DNA of 64,000 nt from JAGOBP01 sp964550855 (lineage in GTDB: Bacteria > Chloroflexota > Anaerolineae > Fen-1058), in contig CAZKBQ010000004.1 in assembly GCA_964550855.1 (NCBI GenBank), positions 1 to 64,000 of the forward strand, given 5' to 3'. The stretch's first letter is position 1. Every line of letters starts with the position of its first letter. Of the stretch, positions 42,798-53,798 are shown one piece after another. The position numbers and the translations under genes were made by a program. The notes under the pieces were generated by a model. The model searched no databases. It was not told where the DNA came from and saw only the letters and a program-made list of their open reading frames with translations.

Positions 42798-44384
42798 ATG
42801 ACCGCACCCGCCGCTCCCGTCATTCTCGCCGTCGATCTGGGCACGTCCGGCATGAAGGTGGCGTTGATTACGACGCACGGGCAGGTGCTGGGTTGGGAGT
42901 CGCAGCCGATCGGGTTGTACCTCACGCCCGACGGCGGCGCGGAACAATCGCCGGATGAGTGGTGGCAGGCGTTCCTATTGGCGGCGCAGCGTCTGATCGC
43001 GCGCAACCTCGCGCCGCGCGATGCCATCAAAGCCGTGTGCTGCTCCACGCAGGGCGAGGGCACCGTGCCTGTCGATGTCGATGGCCGCGCGCTGATGAAC
43101 TGCATCCTGTGGATGGACATGCGCGGTGCGCCATATTTGCAGCGCAATTCGCGTGGTCTCATCAACATCGAAGGCGCGAGTCTCACACGTCTGCTGCGCT
43201 GGATTCGATTGACCGGCGGCATGCCGTCGATGACGGGCAAAGACCCGGCGGCGCACATGCTGCTGGTGCGCGAGAAATTCCCCGATGTGTACGCGCGCAC
43301 TTACAAGTTCCTCAACGTCCTCGATTATTTGAATCTGCGCCTCACGGGCCGCTTCGCCGCGACGTTCGATTCGATCCTCACGTCGTGGGTAACGGACAAT
43401 CGCAACCCGAACGACATTCGCTACGACGACGGACTGATCGAGATCAGCGGCATCGACGCGGCTAAATTCCCGGAGATCGTGTCGTGCACGACCGTGCTCG
43501 GCAGCGTGAAGGCCGAGGTCGCCGAAGCGCTGGGCTTATCAACGGACGTGAAGGTGGTCGCCGGCGCGATCGATAACACAGCGGCCGCCGTTGGTTCGGG
43601 CGCAGTCGCCGACTTCATGCCGCACGTCTACATCGGGACGTCGTCGTGGCTGGCCGCGCATGTGCCTTTCAAGAAAACGGATATTGCCTCGTCCATGGCG
43701 TCGGTGCCGTGCGCCGTGCCTGATCGGTATTTGTTGACGGCGCTGCAAGCCACAGCCGGCGGCAACCTCAATTTTCTGCGCGATAACGTGTTGTATCACA
43801 AAGATGAACTGCTGCAAGAAGCCAACGTGCCGGATGTGTTCAAGATCATGGATCAGATCGCGGCGCGGGTGCCGGCGGGCAGCCACGGCGTGCTGTATAC
43901 GCCGTGGATCTGGGGCGAGCGCGCGCCGGTGGAAGATCGCAATTTGCGCGCGGGGTTGTACAACATCTCGCTGAACAACAATCGTGAAGACATCATCCGC
44001 GCCTTTCTGGAAGGCGTGGCCTTCAACACGCGCTGGCTGCTGCAGCCCGTCGAGAAGTTCATGGGCCGCAAGGTGACGCACCTCAACCTGGCGGGCGGCG
44101 GCGCCAGTTCCGACGTATGGTGCCAGATCTTCGCGGATGTGATGAACGTGGAAGTGCGGCAGGTGCAGGATCCCATTCAAGCGAATGCGCGCGGCGCGGC
44201 CTTCATCGCCGGGGTCGGGTTGGGATCGATCGGGTTTGGCGATGTGCCGCAGCTGGTTGAGTTTAAGTACATTTATCAGCCCACGCCGGGACATCGCGCC
44301 GTATATGATGATCGTTACGACATCTTCGTCGAGATTTACCGGCAGATGAAGGGTGTGTATCGGAAGTTGAATTCTGCTGGCTAA
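42798..44384 (+). CDS. FGGY-family carbohydrate kinase (xylulokinase-like)
   Basis: 528 residues with two actin-like domains. The N-terminal phosphate loop is AVDLGTSGMKVALI, the sugar-side segment STQGEGTVPVDVDG, the catalytic base D259 in GAIDNTAAAVGSG, and the C-terminal LAGGGASSDVWCQIFAD. It phosphorylates a sugar, probably before cleavage by the aldolase of the same set. Xylulose/ribulose/fuculose-type substrates fit; none can be chosen from sequence. Confidence 0.9.
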   Translation: MTAPAAPVILAVDLGTSGMKVALITTHGQVLGWESQPIGLYLTPDGGAEQSPDEWWQAFLLAAQRLIARNLAPRDAIKAVCCSTQGEGTVPVDVDGRALMNCILWMDMRGAPYLQRNSRGLINIEGASLTRLLRWIRLTGGMPSMTGKDPAAHMLLVREKFPDVYARTYKFLNVLDYLNLRLTGRFAATFDSILTSWVTDNRNPNDIRYDDGLIEISGIDAAKFPEIVSCTTVLGSVKAEVAEALGLSTDVKVVAGAIDNTAAAVGSGAVADFMPHVYIGTSSWLAAHVPFKKTDIASSMASVPCAVPDRYLLTALQATAGGNLNFLRDNVLYHKDELLQEANVPDVFKIMDQIAARVPAGSHGVLYTPWIWGERAPVEDRNLRAGLYNISLNNNREDIIRAFLEGVAFNTRWLLQPVEKFMGRKVTHLNLAGGGASSDVWCQIFADVMNVEVRQVQDPIQANARGAAFIAGVGLGSIGFGDVPQLVEFKYIYQPTPGHRAVYDDRYDIFVEIYRQMKGVYRKLNSAG

Positions 44385-44389
44385 GATCT

Positions 44390-44459
44390 AACCACGGAGG
44401 TCACCGAGATCACGGAGAGTCTCTGGTTTTCTCAGTGACCTCCGTGTCCTCTGTGGTTA
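44390..44459. repeat. Nonanucleotide repeat arranged as an inverted repeat
   Basis: The left arm has 9-nt units CCACGGAGG, TCACCGAGA, TCACGGAGA. The right arm, read on the other strand, has CCACAGAGG, ACACGGAGG, TCACTGAGA. The two arms pair imperfectly between the kinase and transporter genes. It may act as a processing or partial-termination structure. Confidence 0.8.
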
Positions 44460-44494
44460 AGAATGTTTGTACATCGCTCTCGCTTTTGGAGCAA

Positions 44495-45724
44495 ATGATG
44501 AACGACAAAGGCTTTAAGGTCTACGGCTATCGCTGGGTGGTGCTGGGCGTCTTCATGTTCATCAACCTGACGATCCAGGTATTGTGGATCGCCTACGCGC
44601 CCATCACCGGCCCGGCTGCCCAGTTCTACCGCACCGACGATCAAGCCATCGGCCTGCTGGCGATGTTGTTCATGCTGGCCTTCATTCCGCTCTCGCTGCC
44701 GGTGTCGTGGGCCATCGACACGTATGGCTTTCGCAAGACGGTCAGCCTGGGCGCGATCATCATGGGTGTCTTCGGCGTGGCGCGCGGGCTGGCGGGCGCG
44801 GACTACACGCTGGTCTTGATCAGCACGATCGGGCTGGCGATCTCGCAGCCGTTTTTGCTGAACGCGTGGACGAAAGTCCCGGCACAGTGGTTCTCGATCG
44901 AGGAGCGCGCCACTGCCGTGGGCCTGGTGACGCTGGCGAATCTGGTCGGCACGGCGCTGGGCATGGTGCTCACGCCGATATTGATCGAGAGCCTGTCGAT
45001 CCCGACCGTGCAGTTGATCTACGGCGGACTCGCCGCTTTTTCCGCGGTCCTCTTCGTCGTCCTCGCGCGCGAAAAGCCGATTACGCCGCCCTGTCCGCCC
45101 GGCCAGGACGTGCGCGCCTTGATGCTCGACGGCTTGAAGCACGCGCTCAAGGTTAGGGATTTTCTGATGTATCTGGCGGTGTCGTTCATCGGGTTGGGAT
45201 TGTTCAACGGCATCAACACGTGGGTGGAACCCATCATTCGGCCGCGCGGCTTCACGCCGACGGAGGCGGGGACGTTGGGCGCGGTGATGCTGGTCGGCGG
45301 CCTGTTCGGCGCGGTGATCATTCCGCCCTTTTCGGACAGGCAGCACAAGCGCAAGAAGTTCCTGCTGCTGGGTATTTTGCTATCGATTCCGGGCTTGATC
45401 GGGTTGACGTTTGCGACGACGTACTGGTTGCTGTTGGCTTCCGCGTTCGGGCTGGGCTTTTTCTTGATCAGCACCAGCCCGATCGGGATGCAGTACGCCG
45501 CCGAGATCACGTTCCCCACGCCAGAGGGCACATCCAACGGGCTCATCCAGTTGTTCGGGCAGGCGTCGGTGATCTTTGTCTACATCATGGAGGCGCTAAA
45601 AAACGGTGACGGCTCCTTCACACCGTCGCTGCTTTTGGCGATCGGGCTGTTGATCGTGAGCGCGGTGATCATCACGCGGCTGAAGGATTCAGCGCGCTTG
45701 CCGGTCGAGGCGCCGCCGGGCTGA
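44495..45724 (+). CDS. Major facilitator superfamily transporter
   Basis: About 409 residues with twelve predicted membrane helices. The first half has DTYGFRKTVSLGAI (MFS loop 2-3 motif variant) and the second half FSDRQHKRKKFLLLG (the equivalent loop in the C-half). It resembles FLVCR/DIRC2-like importers (NAWTKVPAQWFSIEERATAVGL). ATG at 44495 follows GGAGCAA; the longer in-frame start lies in the nonamer repeat and was rejected. Probably imports the substrate of the aldolase-aminotransferase-kinase set. Confidence 0.85.
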   Translation: MMNDKGFKVYGYRWVVLGVFMFINLTIQVLWIAYAPITGPAAQFYRTDDQAIGLLAMLFMLAFIPLSLPVSWAIDTYGFRKTVSLGAIIMGVFGVARGLAGADYTLVLISTIGLAISQPFLLNAWTKVPAQWFSIEERATAVGLVTLANLVGTALGMVLTPILIESLSIPTVQLIYGGLAAFSAVLFVVLAREKPITPPCPPGQDVRALMLDGLKHALKVRDFLMYLAVSFIGLGLFNGINTWVEPIIRPRGFTPTEAGTLGAVMLVGGLFGAVIIPPFSDRQHKRKKFLLLGILLSIPGLIGLTFATTYWLLLASAFGLGFFLISTSPIGMQYAAEITFPTPEGTSNGLIQLFGQASVIFVYIMEALKNGDGSFTPSLLLAIGLLIVSAVIITRLKDSARLPVEAPPG

Positions 45725-45752
45725 ACGCCCGGCCAATCAACCCTGAAACCGC

Positions 45753-45792
45753 CGCGCCCCACCGCCGATGCTGAGATCGGTGGCGGGGCGCG
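45753..45792. terminator. Shared terminator of MFS gene and RNase P RNA
   Basis: A 17-nt arm starting CGCGCCCC (45753) pairs with an arm ending GGGGCGCG (45792) with one mismatch and one wobble; 6-nt loop. It lies between convergent transcripts. Confidence 0.75.
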
Positions 45793-45805
45793 TACGCAGT
45801 GGTCG

Positions 45806-46174
45806 CCCAAGAGATCGATAAGCCGAATTCTGTTCCCGATCACGATCGGGCGGCGATCATTTCTCTAGACCGGTGATTGCTCACCGGCTCAAGCGGTCTA
45901 CCCGCGAGACAGGCGACGAGCCGCCGCTGTCCATCCGAAGATGGCGCTCGCTGCTTGACCTTGCTCCCGCCGGGGGTTGCCTGGCCGGACACATCGCTGT
46001 GCCGCCGGTGAGCTCTTACCTCACCTTTTCACCATCGCCCGTGAGGGCAGGCTGTTTCTGTGGCCCTGCTCCGCGCATCACTGCGCCCGGCCGTTAGCCG
46101 GCGGCGTGCCCTGTGGAGTTCGGACTTTCCTCGGGCGGATCAAGTCCGTCCGCGATCGCCTGGATCTCTTGAGC
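45806..46174 (-). ncRNA. rnpB: RNase P RNA (bacterial type A)
   Basis: The catalytic RNA that removes tRNA 5' leaders. On the minus strand the conserved core is clear: GAGGAAAGTCCGAACTCC near the 5' end, CACAGAAACAGCC..., GGTGAAAAGGTGAGGTAAGAG, GCGGGTAGACCGCTTGAG, and the 3' GAATTCGGCTTATCGATC. Helix P1 is formed by CAAGAGATC (46163-46171) with GATCTCTTG (45808-45816). Length about 368 nt. A matching promoter lies directly upstream. Ends are approximate. Confidence 0.96.
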
Positions 46175-46180
46175 GCGTCC

Positions 46181-46209
46181 ATCGTAACACTCGAAGCGCA
46201 GGCCGTCAA
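46181..46209 (-). promoter_or_regulatory. Promoter of rnpB
   Basis: Minus strand -35 TTGACG (46204-46209) and -10 TACGAT (46181-46186), spacer 17. The predicted start, about 46174, coincides with the expected RNA 5' end. Confidence 0.82.
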
Positions 46210-46218
46210 GATTGAAAA

Positions 46219-46250
46219 GTGATGAGTGACGAGTGATGAGTGATGAGTAA
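46219..46250. repeat. Heptanucleotide tandem repeat
   Basis: Four units GTGATGA, GTGACGA, GTGATGA, GTGATGA and a partial fifth lie between the rnpB promoter and the 3' end of the hydrolase gene. Confidence 0.85.
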
Positions 46251-46256
46251 CACGCC

Positions 46257-47051
46257 TTACCCAAGGCGCGTCAGGGCAGTCGGCAGATCCCGATCGGCGA
46301 TCCAGGCCCGAACGGTTTCCGTGAATAAATCGGGCAATTGCAGGCTCCAGTTGTGGATCGCGCCCGTGACGATGCAGCCTTGCGCCGCCGGCATGGCCGC
46401 CAGCAGATCGTGTACCGACTCGCGCATGATCTTCAATTCCTTTTCGCCCACCAGCAACAGCGTCGGCGCGGCGACGGCCGACAAATTCGGCGGCACGCGA
46501 TTCCGGCCATTAGCCAGCGTCAGGCGCACAAAGCCGTCCAGAGTGAGCGTCGCCGTGTCCCGGCGAAACTCCTCAAAGTATTCGGCGGGAACGCCCAAAC
46601 TCTTCATATTCCACCTGACCAGCCACGTCATATTGCGAAACGGCCAGTACAACCTTGCCATGAGGTTCGCCACGCCGATGCCGGGCAGCGGGCGCATCAA
46701 CGGGCCGCTGGCCACAGCGTGATCGATCAGCTCCGGCGACTGGCTCAGCAACTCGATGACGGTCTGCGCCCCCAGCGACAGGCCCACGACGTGCGCGCGC
46801 TCATCGTGAGCGCGCTCATCGTGAGCGCGCCGGCGGATCAAGTCGGCGACCTGCGCCGCCGCATTTTGCAGCGTCATCGGTTTCACGTCGGCGCTCTGGC
46901 CGTGCTCCGGCAGATCGGGTACCAGTAAATGATACTCATCCTTCAACTGCGCGATCTGCGGTTCCCACATCCAGCCGGCCACGCCGCCGCCGTGCAGCAG
47001 CACGATGGTCGGTGCATCTTCCCGGCCGAACTCTTTGAAGAATAACGACAT
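46257..47051 (-). CDS. Alpha/beta-hydrolase
   Basis: 264 residues. Oxyanion motif LLHGGGVAGWMW, nucleophile Ser in VVGLSLGAQTV, acid region LLVGEKEL, and the catalytic His in GAIHNWSLQ. ATG at 47051 has GGAGGT. Just before the nucleophile strand the sequence AHDER is duplicated by a 15-nt tandem repeat (46795-46824). Substrate unknown; the layout resembles small esterases and C-C hydrolases. Confidence 0.88.
   Translation of the reverse strand: MSLFFKEFGREDAPTIVLLHGGGVAGWMWEPQIAQLKDEYHLLVPDLPEHGQSADVKPMTLQNAAAQVADLIRRRAHDERAHDERAHVVGLSLGAQTVIELLSQSPELIDHAVASGPLMRPLPGIGVANLMARLYWPFRNMTWLVRWNMKSLGVPAEYFEEFRRDTATLTLDGFVRLTLANGRNRVPPNLSAVAAPTLLLVGEKELKIMRESVHDLLAAMPAAQGCIVTGAIHNWSLQLPDLFTETVRAWIADRDLPTALTRLG
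46795..46830. repeat. 15-nt tandem duplication within the hydrolase gene
   Basis: Two exact copies of GCGCGCTCATCGTGA (46795-46809, 46810-46824) and the start of a third. On the minus strand this encodes AHDER twice, in frame. Confidence 0.9.
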
Positions 47052-47120
47052 GTTGACCTCCGGCGGAAGTATAGCACGCTGCCGACCGCCTGAGACAATC
47101 GGCGGCAGCGCGCGCTGCGT

Positions 47121-47157
47121 TGTCACTCATCACCCTTCACGCCACACTTGTCACTGT
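47121..47157. repeat. Heptamer-type repeat upstream of proC
   Basis: Degenerate units of the CACTCAT/CACGCCA type (GTCACTC, ATCACCC, TTCACGC, CACTTGT). A -10-like TATACT follows at 47160-47165, so the repeat forms the upstream part of the proC promoter region; I see no good -35. Confidence 0.55.
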
Positions 47158-47193
47158 GTTATACTCCGGCGGACATTCTTCGAGGAGATCGCC

Positions 47194-48021
47194 ATGCTTC
47201 ACGATCAAACCTTCGCCTTTATCGGTTCCGGCGCGATGGCGGAAGCGATGATCAAGGGCCTGATCACGTCGGCGGGCGTGCCCGCGCTCAACATCACCGC
47301 CAGCGGCCCGCGCGAAGAGCGCGGCGCGGAATTACAGGGCCGCTACGGCATCCGCACCACCACCGACAATCTGGCGGCGATTGGCGGCGCGCAGATCGTG
47401 GTGTTGTCGGTCAAGCCGCAGATGCTGCACGGGGTGATGGAGCAGCTGGCCGGCCAGATCGAGCCGGGCGCGCTGGTGCTCTCCATTGTGGCGGGCGCGC
47501 GCATCGAGGCCATCGCCGCGGTGCTGCGGCACGCCGCCATCGCGCGGGCCATGCCCAACACGCCCGCGCAGATCGGCCTGGGGATGACGGTGTGGACCTG
47601 CCCCGAAGCCCTGAGTCAGCTGCATCGGGCCCAGGCGCAGGCCGTGTTCGGCTCGTTTGGCGAAGAGGTGTACGTGAGCGACGAGCGCTACCTGGACATG
47701 GCGACCGCGCTCAGCGGCACCGGCCCGGCCTACGTATTTATCTTTATGGAAGCGATGGTGGATGCGGGCGTGCACATGGGCTTCAGCCGGCGCGTGGCGG
47801 AGCAGCTGGTGTATCAGACGGTGCGCGGCAGCGTGGAGTATGCGCGGCAGGCGGGCCGGCATCTGGCGACGCTGCGCAATCAGGTCACCTCGCCGGGCGG
47901 CACCAGCGCCGAGGCCCTGTATCAGATCGAGAAGGGCGGCCTGCGCACGGTGATGTCGCGCGCCATCTGGGCGGCCTATCAGAAGTCGCGCAAGCTGGGC
48001 CGCGGCGTGGAAGAGGACTGA
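47194..48021 (+). CDS. proC: Pyrroline-5-carboxylate reductase
   Basis: The last step of proline synthesis, NAD(P)H-dependent. N-terminal Rossmann motif FIGSGAMAEAMIKGL, then VVLSVKPQML, RAMPNTPAQIG, and the C-terminal proline-site motif ALSGTGPAYVFIFMEA and TSPGGTSAEALY. 275 residues from ATG 47194 with GAGGAGATC. Followed by a strong terminator. Confidence 0.97.
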   Translation: MLHDQTFAFIGSGAMAEAMIKGLITSAGVPALNITASGPREERGAELQGRYGIRTTTDNLAAIGGAQIVVLSVKPQMLHGVMEQLAGQIEPGALVLSIVAGARIEAIAAVLRHAAIARAMPNTPAQIGLGMTVWTCPEALSQLHRAQAQAVFGSFGEEVYVSDERYLDMATALSGTGPAYVFIFMEAMVDAGVHMGFSRRVAEQLVYQTVRGSVEYARQAGRHLATLRNQVTSPGGTSAEALYQIEKGGLRTVMSRAIWAAYQKSRKLGRGVEED

Positions 48022-48081
48022 ACGGGGAATAACGAACACGGCACACTGAGCGGTGTGCAATACGCAAGGCTGAGCGTTGAC

Positions 48082-48130
48082 GCAGCAGAGCGTGATCGGG
48101 CTTCTGCCCCGATCGCGCTCTGCTGCTTTT
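48082..48130 (+). terminator. Intrinsic terminator after proC
   Basis: A 19-bp stem (left arm GCAGCAGAGCGTGATCGGG, 48082-48100; right arm 48108-48126, one G-U pair) with a 7-nt loop, followed by TTTT. Confidence 0.92.
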
Positions 48131-48151
48131 GGCTGATCCCTGTTCCCCGCG

Positions 48152-49705
48152 TCATTTCAACTCATAGCGCGAGACTTCCACCTGCGGAAAGCGGGCGTAC
48201 TGCGTGCGCGTGCCGTGCGCGTCGAGCCAGCGCCGCAGCAGATCGCGCCCGTCCCACATCGCCACTTCCGAGGCGACCAGCCACACGCTGCGGCGATTGG
48301 CAAAGACGGCGTCCAGCTGCTGGAACACGGCCGCCTCGCTGTCGCGGTACCCGCCCTGCGCGTTACGGTACTCGGTGAACGGGCCGGCGATGGGCTGGTA
48401 TGGCTGCTTGAAGTAGTAATCGAAAGTGTATTGAATGTACGGTATCTGAAAGACGATCGGCTCATCGGGCTGGCGCGCGGCTTCGATGAAGCGGGCTGCC
48501 GATCGGAAGTCGGCCTTAAAAGGCGTGATCGCCTGCGTTTGGATGCCGGCCGTGTTGACGGCGACCAGAAACATCGCGCTGATGACGGCGGCGGCCGCCA
48601 GGCCTGCGGTGAACATCGAGCGGCGAGGGCGGGCCGACCGAGCGGCCGGCGACCGCGGCCGATTGTCTGCCAGCGGCCAGAGCACAACCACGCCGCACGC
48701 GATCAGCAGATAATAGGCCGGCATGATCCAGATTAAGTAGCGATCAGTGAACAACGGGCGATTGAGGGACACGATGAAGATGGCGAGGAGCGGCCCGGCG
48801 ATCCAGACCAACAACGACAGGCTGGTGGTGATGTGGCGACCGGCCGTCGGTCGCGCGTAGGCCAGCAAACCGAATGCGGCCAGCGCGGCCGCCAGCGCGC
48901 CGGCCAGGTTCACGACGGCGACGGGCAGACTGTTCAGAATGCCGCGTGTGTAGGCAATCCCCAAAATGTACGCCATATCGCCGAAGGTGAAATGTCCGAA
49001 GCCGGTCTCGGCCGGTTGGAAGATCAGCGGCAGCTGCCAGACCGCCAGCGGCAGGTAGGGCAGCGTCAGCGCCGCCAGCGTGATAAGGCCGGGCTTAAGG
49101 CGCGAGCGACTGAGCGGCCACCATACGATGAACAAGACGACTTCCACCGGGATCAACAGCGCGGCCAGGATATGTGAGTACATCGCCAGCGAAGTGCAGA
49201 CGATGACGCCCGCCCACCAGCGGGCGCGACCGGCCTCCACGGCGCGGCGCAGGCTGTAGAGGGCGGCCAGCGCCAGGGCCGTGATCAGCGTGTACATTTT
49301 GACTTCCTGGCTGTACCACACATGATAGGCCGAGACGGTGAGCAGCAGGGCCGCCACCAGCCCGATCGGGCGGTTGAACAGCCGCCGGCCCAATACGTAG
49401 ATCAACGCAATGCCGACGACGCCGAAGATCAGCGACAAGAACCGGAGCGCGTATTCGCTCTGCCCCGCCGCGCCGATCCAACCGCGCAGCAGCAGAAAAT
49501 AGAGCGGGCCGTTGAAGCCGGGCTGTGAGAAAGTCTGGATGAGATCGGGCAGGGGGGCCAACGCAAATCGGATGGCGTCCACTTCGTCGCGCCACAGACT
49601 CTGAAAGCCCAGCGCGTTAAGGCGTAGTGCCAGGCCGGCCGTGATGAGTGCATACGGCGCAAGACGTATCAGGGGCGCGGCTGAAAATGGCGGGGTTCGG
49701 GTCAC
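48152..49705 (-). CDS. GT-C-type membrane glycosyltransferase (ArnT/PMT-like)
   Basis: 517 residues with about eleven to twelve membrane helices. The first extracellular loop has SLWRDEVDAIRFAL, the acidic GT-C motif, followed by FNGPLYFLLLRGW and HVWYSQEVKMYTL as in GT39/GT83-like polyprenyl-sugar transferases. The C-terminal soluble domain starts near 400 (FKADFRSAARFIEAAR). It uses a polyprenyl-phosphate sugar to modify an exported acceptor. The start is a GTG at 49705. Acceptor unknown. Confidence 0.8.
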   Translation of the reverse strand: MTRTPPFSAAPLIRLAPYALITAGLALRLNALGFQSLWRDEVDAIRFALAPLPDLIQTFSQPGFNGPLYFLLLRGWIGAAGQSEYALRFLSLIFGVVGIALIYVLGRRLFNRPIGLVAALLLTVSAYHVWYSQEVKMYTLITALALAALYSLRRAVEAGRARWWAGVIVCTSLAMYSHILAALLIPVEVVLFIVWWPLSRSRLKPGLITLAALTLPYLPLAVWQLPLIFQPAETGFGHFTFGDMAYILGIAYTRGILNSLPVAVVNLAGALAAALAAFGLLAYARPTAGRHITTSLSLLVWIAGPLLAIFIVSLNRPLFTDRYLIWIMPAYYLLIACGVVVLWPLADNRPRSPAARSARPRRSMFTAGLAAAAVISAMFLVAVNTAGIQTQAITPFKADFRSAARFIEAARQPDEPIVFQIPYIQYTFDYYFKQPYQPIAGPFTEYRNAQGGYRDSEAAVFQQLDAVFANRRSVWLVASEVAMWDGRDLLRRWLDAHGTRTQYARFPQVEVSRYELK

Positions 49706-49762
49706 GATCGATCGTCCGGTGAATGGCAGACGGCATTATACCGCAGGCGCTGCACAGCGGCT

Positions 49763-49791
49763 TTGACAGTGCCTGATGACTGACTTACAAT
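49763..49791 (+). promoter_or_regulatory. Promoter of the penicillin acylase gene
   Basis: TTGACA (49763-49768), 17 bp, TACAAT (49786-49791). A TATAAT on the opposite strand (49735-49740) may serve the divergent glycosyltransferase, but without a good -35. Confidence 0.85.
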
Positions 49792-49820
49792 GGAGCCACT
49801 TTTGACCCGGAGGAGAGCCG

Positions 49821-52367
<2,547 letters not shown>

Positions 52368-52374
52368 ACCGGCC

Positions 52375-52408
52375 AGCCCGACTTGAACAGAACAGGTCGG
52401 GCTTTTTT
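52375..52408 (+). terminator. Intrinsic terminator after penicillin acylase
   Basis: AGCCCGAC (52375-52382) pairs with GTCGGGCT (52396-52403), followed by a run of six T. Confidence 0.93.
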
Positions 52409-52507
52409 GGCTTAACTCAGTGGTAACACAATTGAAACCCACCTGTGGCAAGTTGTGTGCTACTCTTAATCTATCGTAGAAATCTCTGTCTGCAAAGGAG
52501 CTGCACC

Positions 52508-53605
52508 ATGAAGACCCGCCGCTTGATTGCCCTGATGCTTGCGCTTGTCCTGCTGTTGAGCCTGACGGTCCTGGCAGCCAGCGCCAAAGGTGTCGAGTCT
52601 GCCCGTGTGTATCAATCGCCGGTGCCCACACCGACGCCGGGCGGCGGCCCGCGTTCGGCTGCTATCACTTTTACCGCGCCTGTGCCTAATCCGGGGCTGG
52701 TCGGCGGCGAGGTGGTGTTTGAGATGGGCTTCGCGGTTGCCAACATTGTGCCCGGTATGACGGGCGCTGAAGTTTACGTGAGTTACAACCCCGCGTTGGT
52801 GATGCCGCCCACTTCACCGGGCTCGGTGGCGGCTGAAGTGCTGCCGAACTTCTTCGGATCGTCCAATGTCAGTGTCAATGAGATCCTGCCGGCCGCCAGT
52901 TGTCCGGGCGGAGCCAGTCCGTGCATCCATCTGGTTGTCGCCGGCCCTGCGCAGACGACCAAGACCGGCGCGGCGGCCCGCTTCCATTTCCAGGGGTTGG
53001 CCGAAGGTACGGCGTGCTTTAGCGTTTTGCAGTCGGTGCTGGTGGACGCGGATGGGTTCCAGATTCAGCACACCCCGCCCGCCCAGCAGTGTGTGACGAT
53101 TCAATTCCGCGCTTCGGCAAACGGCGTGGTGACACGGCAAGGTGTTCCGGCCAACCCCAATCCGGGCGGCGGCAATTGGGCGTGCACGGCCGTTACCGCC
53201 ACGGGTGTTGGATCTTTTGGTCCGGTCAATACTGATGCCACAGGCAACTTCAGCATCGGCAATCTGCCGATCGGGACATACACCTTCCGCGCTGTTTACC
53301 CGGGTTATCTGGCTTCCGAGCGGGCAGGCGTGATCGTTGACGGCAGTTCCATTACGCTCAACATAGGCGCAGCGCGGCTGAGAGGCGGCGATGTGAATGG
53401 CGACAACGCCATTAACATTCTCGACGTCGGCACGATCATCGGCAAATTTGGTCAGACGGGCGTGGCCGTGAAGTCGGCTTCGGTGAACTGCAGCGGCGCG
53501 GACGAAGCGGCTGACGTCAACGATGATGGTCTGATCAACATCAGCGATCTGGCGATCGCGGCCGGTAACTGGGGCGCCGTAGCCCCGCAGCCGTGGACGC
53601 CTTAA
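52508..53605 (+). CDS. Secreted cohesin-like plus dockerin protein
   Basis: 365 residues. Signal peptide (about 1-27, ALMLALVLLLSLTVLAASA), a short PTPTPGGGP linker, a cohesin-type beta-sandwich (about 42-205), a carboxypeptidase-regulatory-like repeat (about 215-285), and a type I dockerin at the C-terminus. The dockerin has two calcium loops: GDVNGDNAINILDV and ADVNDDGLINISDL. ATG at 52508 has AAAGGAG. Cohesin and dockerin in one chain suggests self- or neighbour-binding rather than a cellulosome; no glycoside hydrolase is nearby. Confidence 0.85.
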   Translation: MKTRRLIALMLALVLLLSLTVLAASAKGVESARVYQSPVPTPTPGGGPRSAAITFTAPVPNPGLVGGEVVFEMGFAVANIVPGMTGAEVYVSYNPALVMPPTSPGSVAAEVLPNFFGSSNVSVNEILPAASCPGGASPCIHLVVAGPAQTTKTGAAARFHFQGLAEGTACFSVLQSVLVDADGFQIQHTPPAQQCVTIQFRASANGVVTRQGVPANPNPGGGNWACTAVTATGVGSFGPVNTDATGNFSIGNLPIGTYTFRAVYPGYLASERAGVIVDGSSITLNIGAARLRGGDVNGDNAINILDVGTIIGKFGQTGVAVKSASVNCSGADEAADVNDDGLINISDLAIAAGNWGAVAPQPWTP

Positions 53606-53737
53606 CGACCGCTGACGTAATGCCCGGTCACTGATCACTGCCCCTATCCTCCCCGTGAGGGTGGGGGCAGTTCACATTCGGGCCGCCGCCAGCCGATCGG
53701 CCCTACGCACCCCCTCGGATGGTCGCTCGCCCGGCAT

Positions 53738-53767
53738 TTGCCTTTGCCATTCCAGATATTGTATAAT
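53738..53767 (+). promoter_or_regulatory. Promoter of the cohesin-LysM gene
   Basis: TTGCCT (53738-53743), 18 bp, TATAAT (53762-53767), giving a leader of about 25 nt. Confidence 0.65.
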
Positions 53768-53798
53768 CCCCGCAATTGTTGCCCAAACGGAGGTTACC

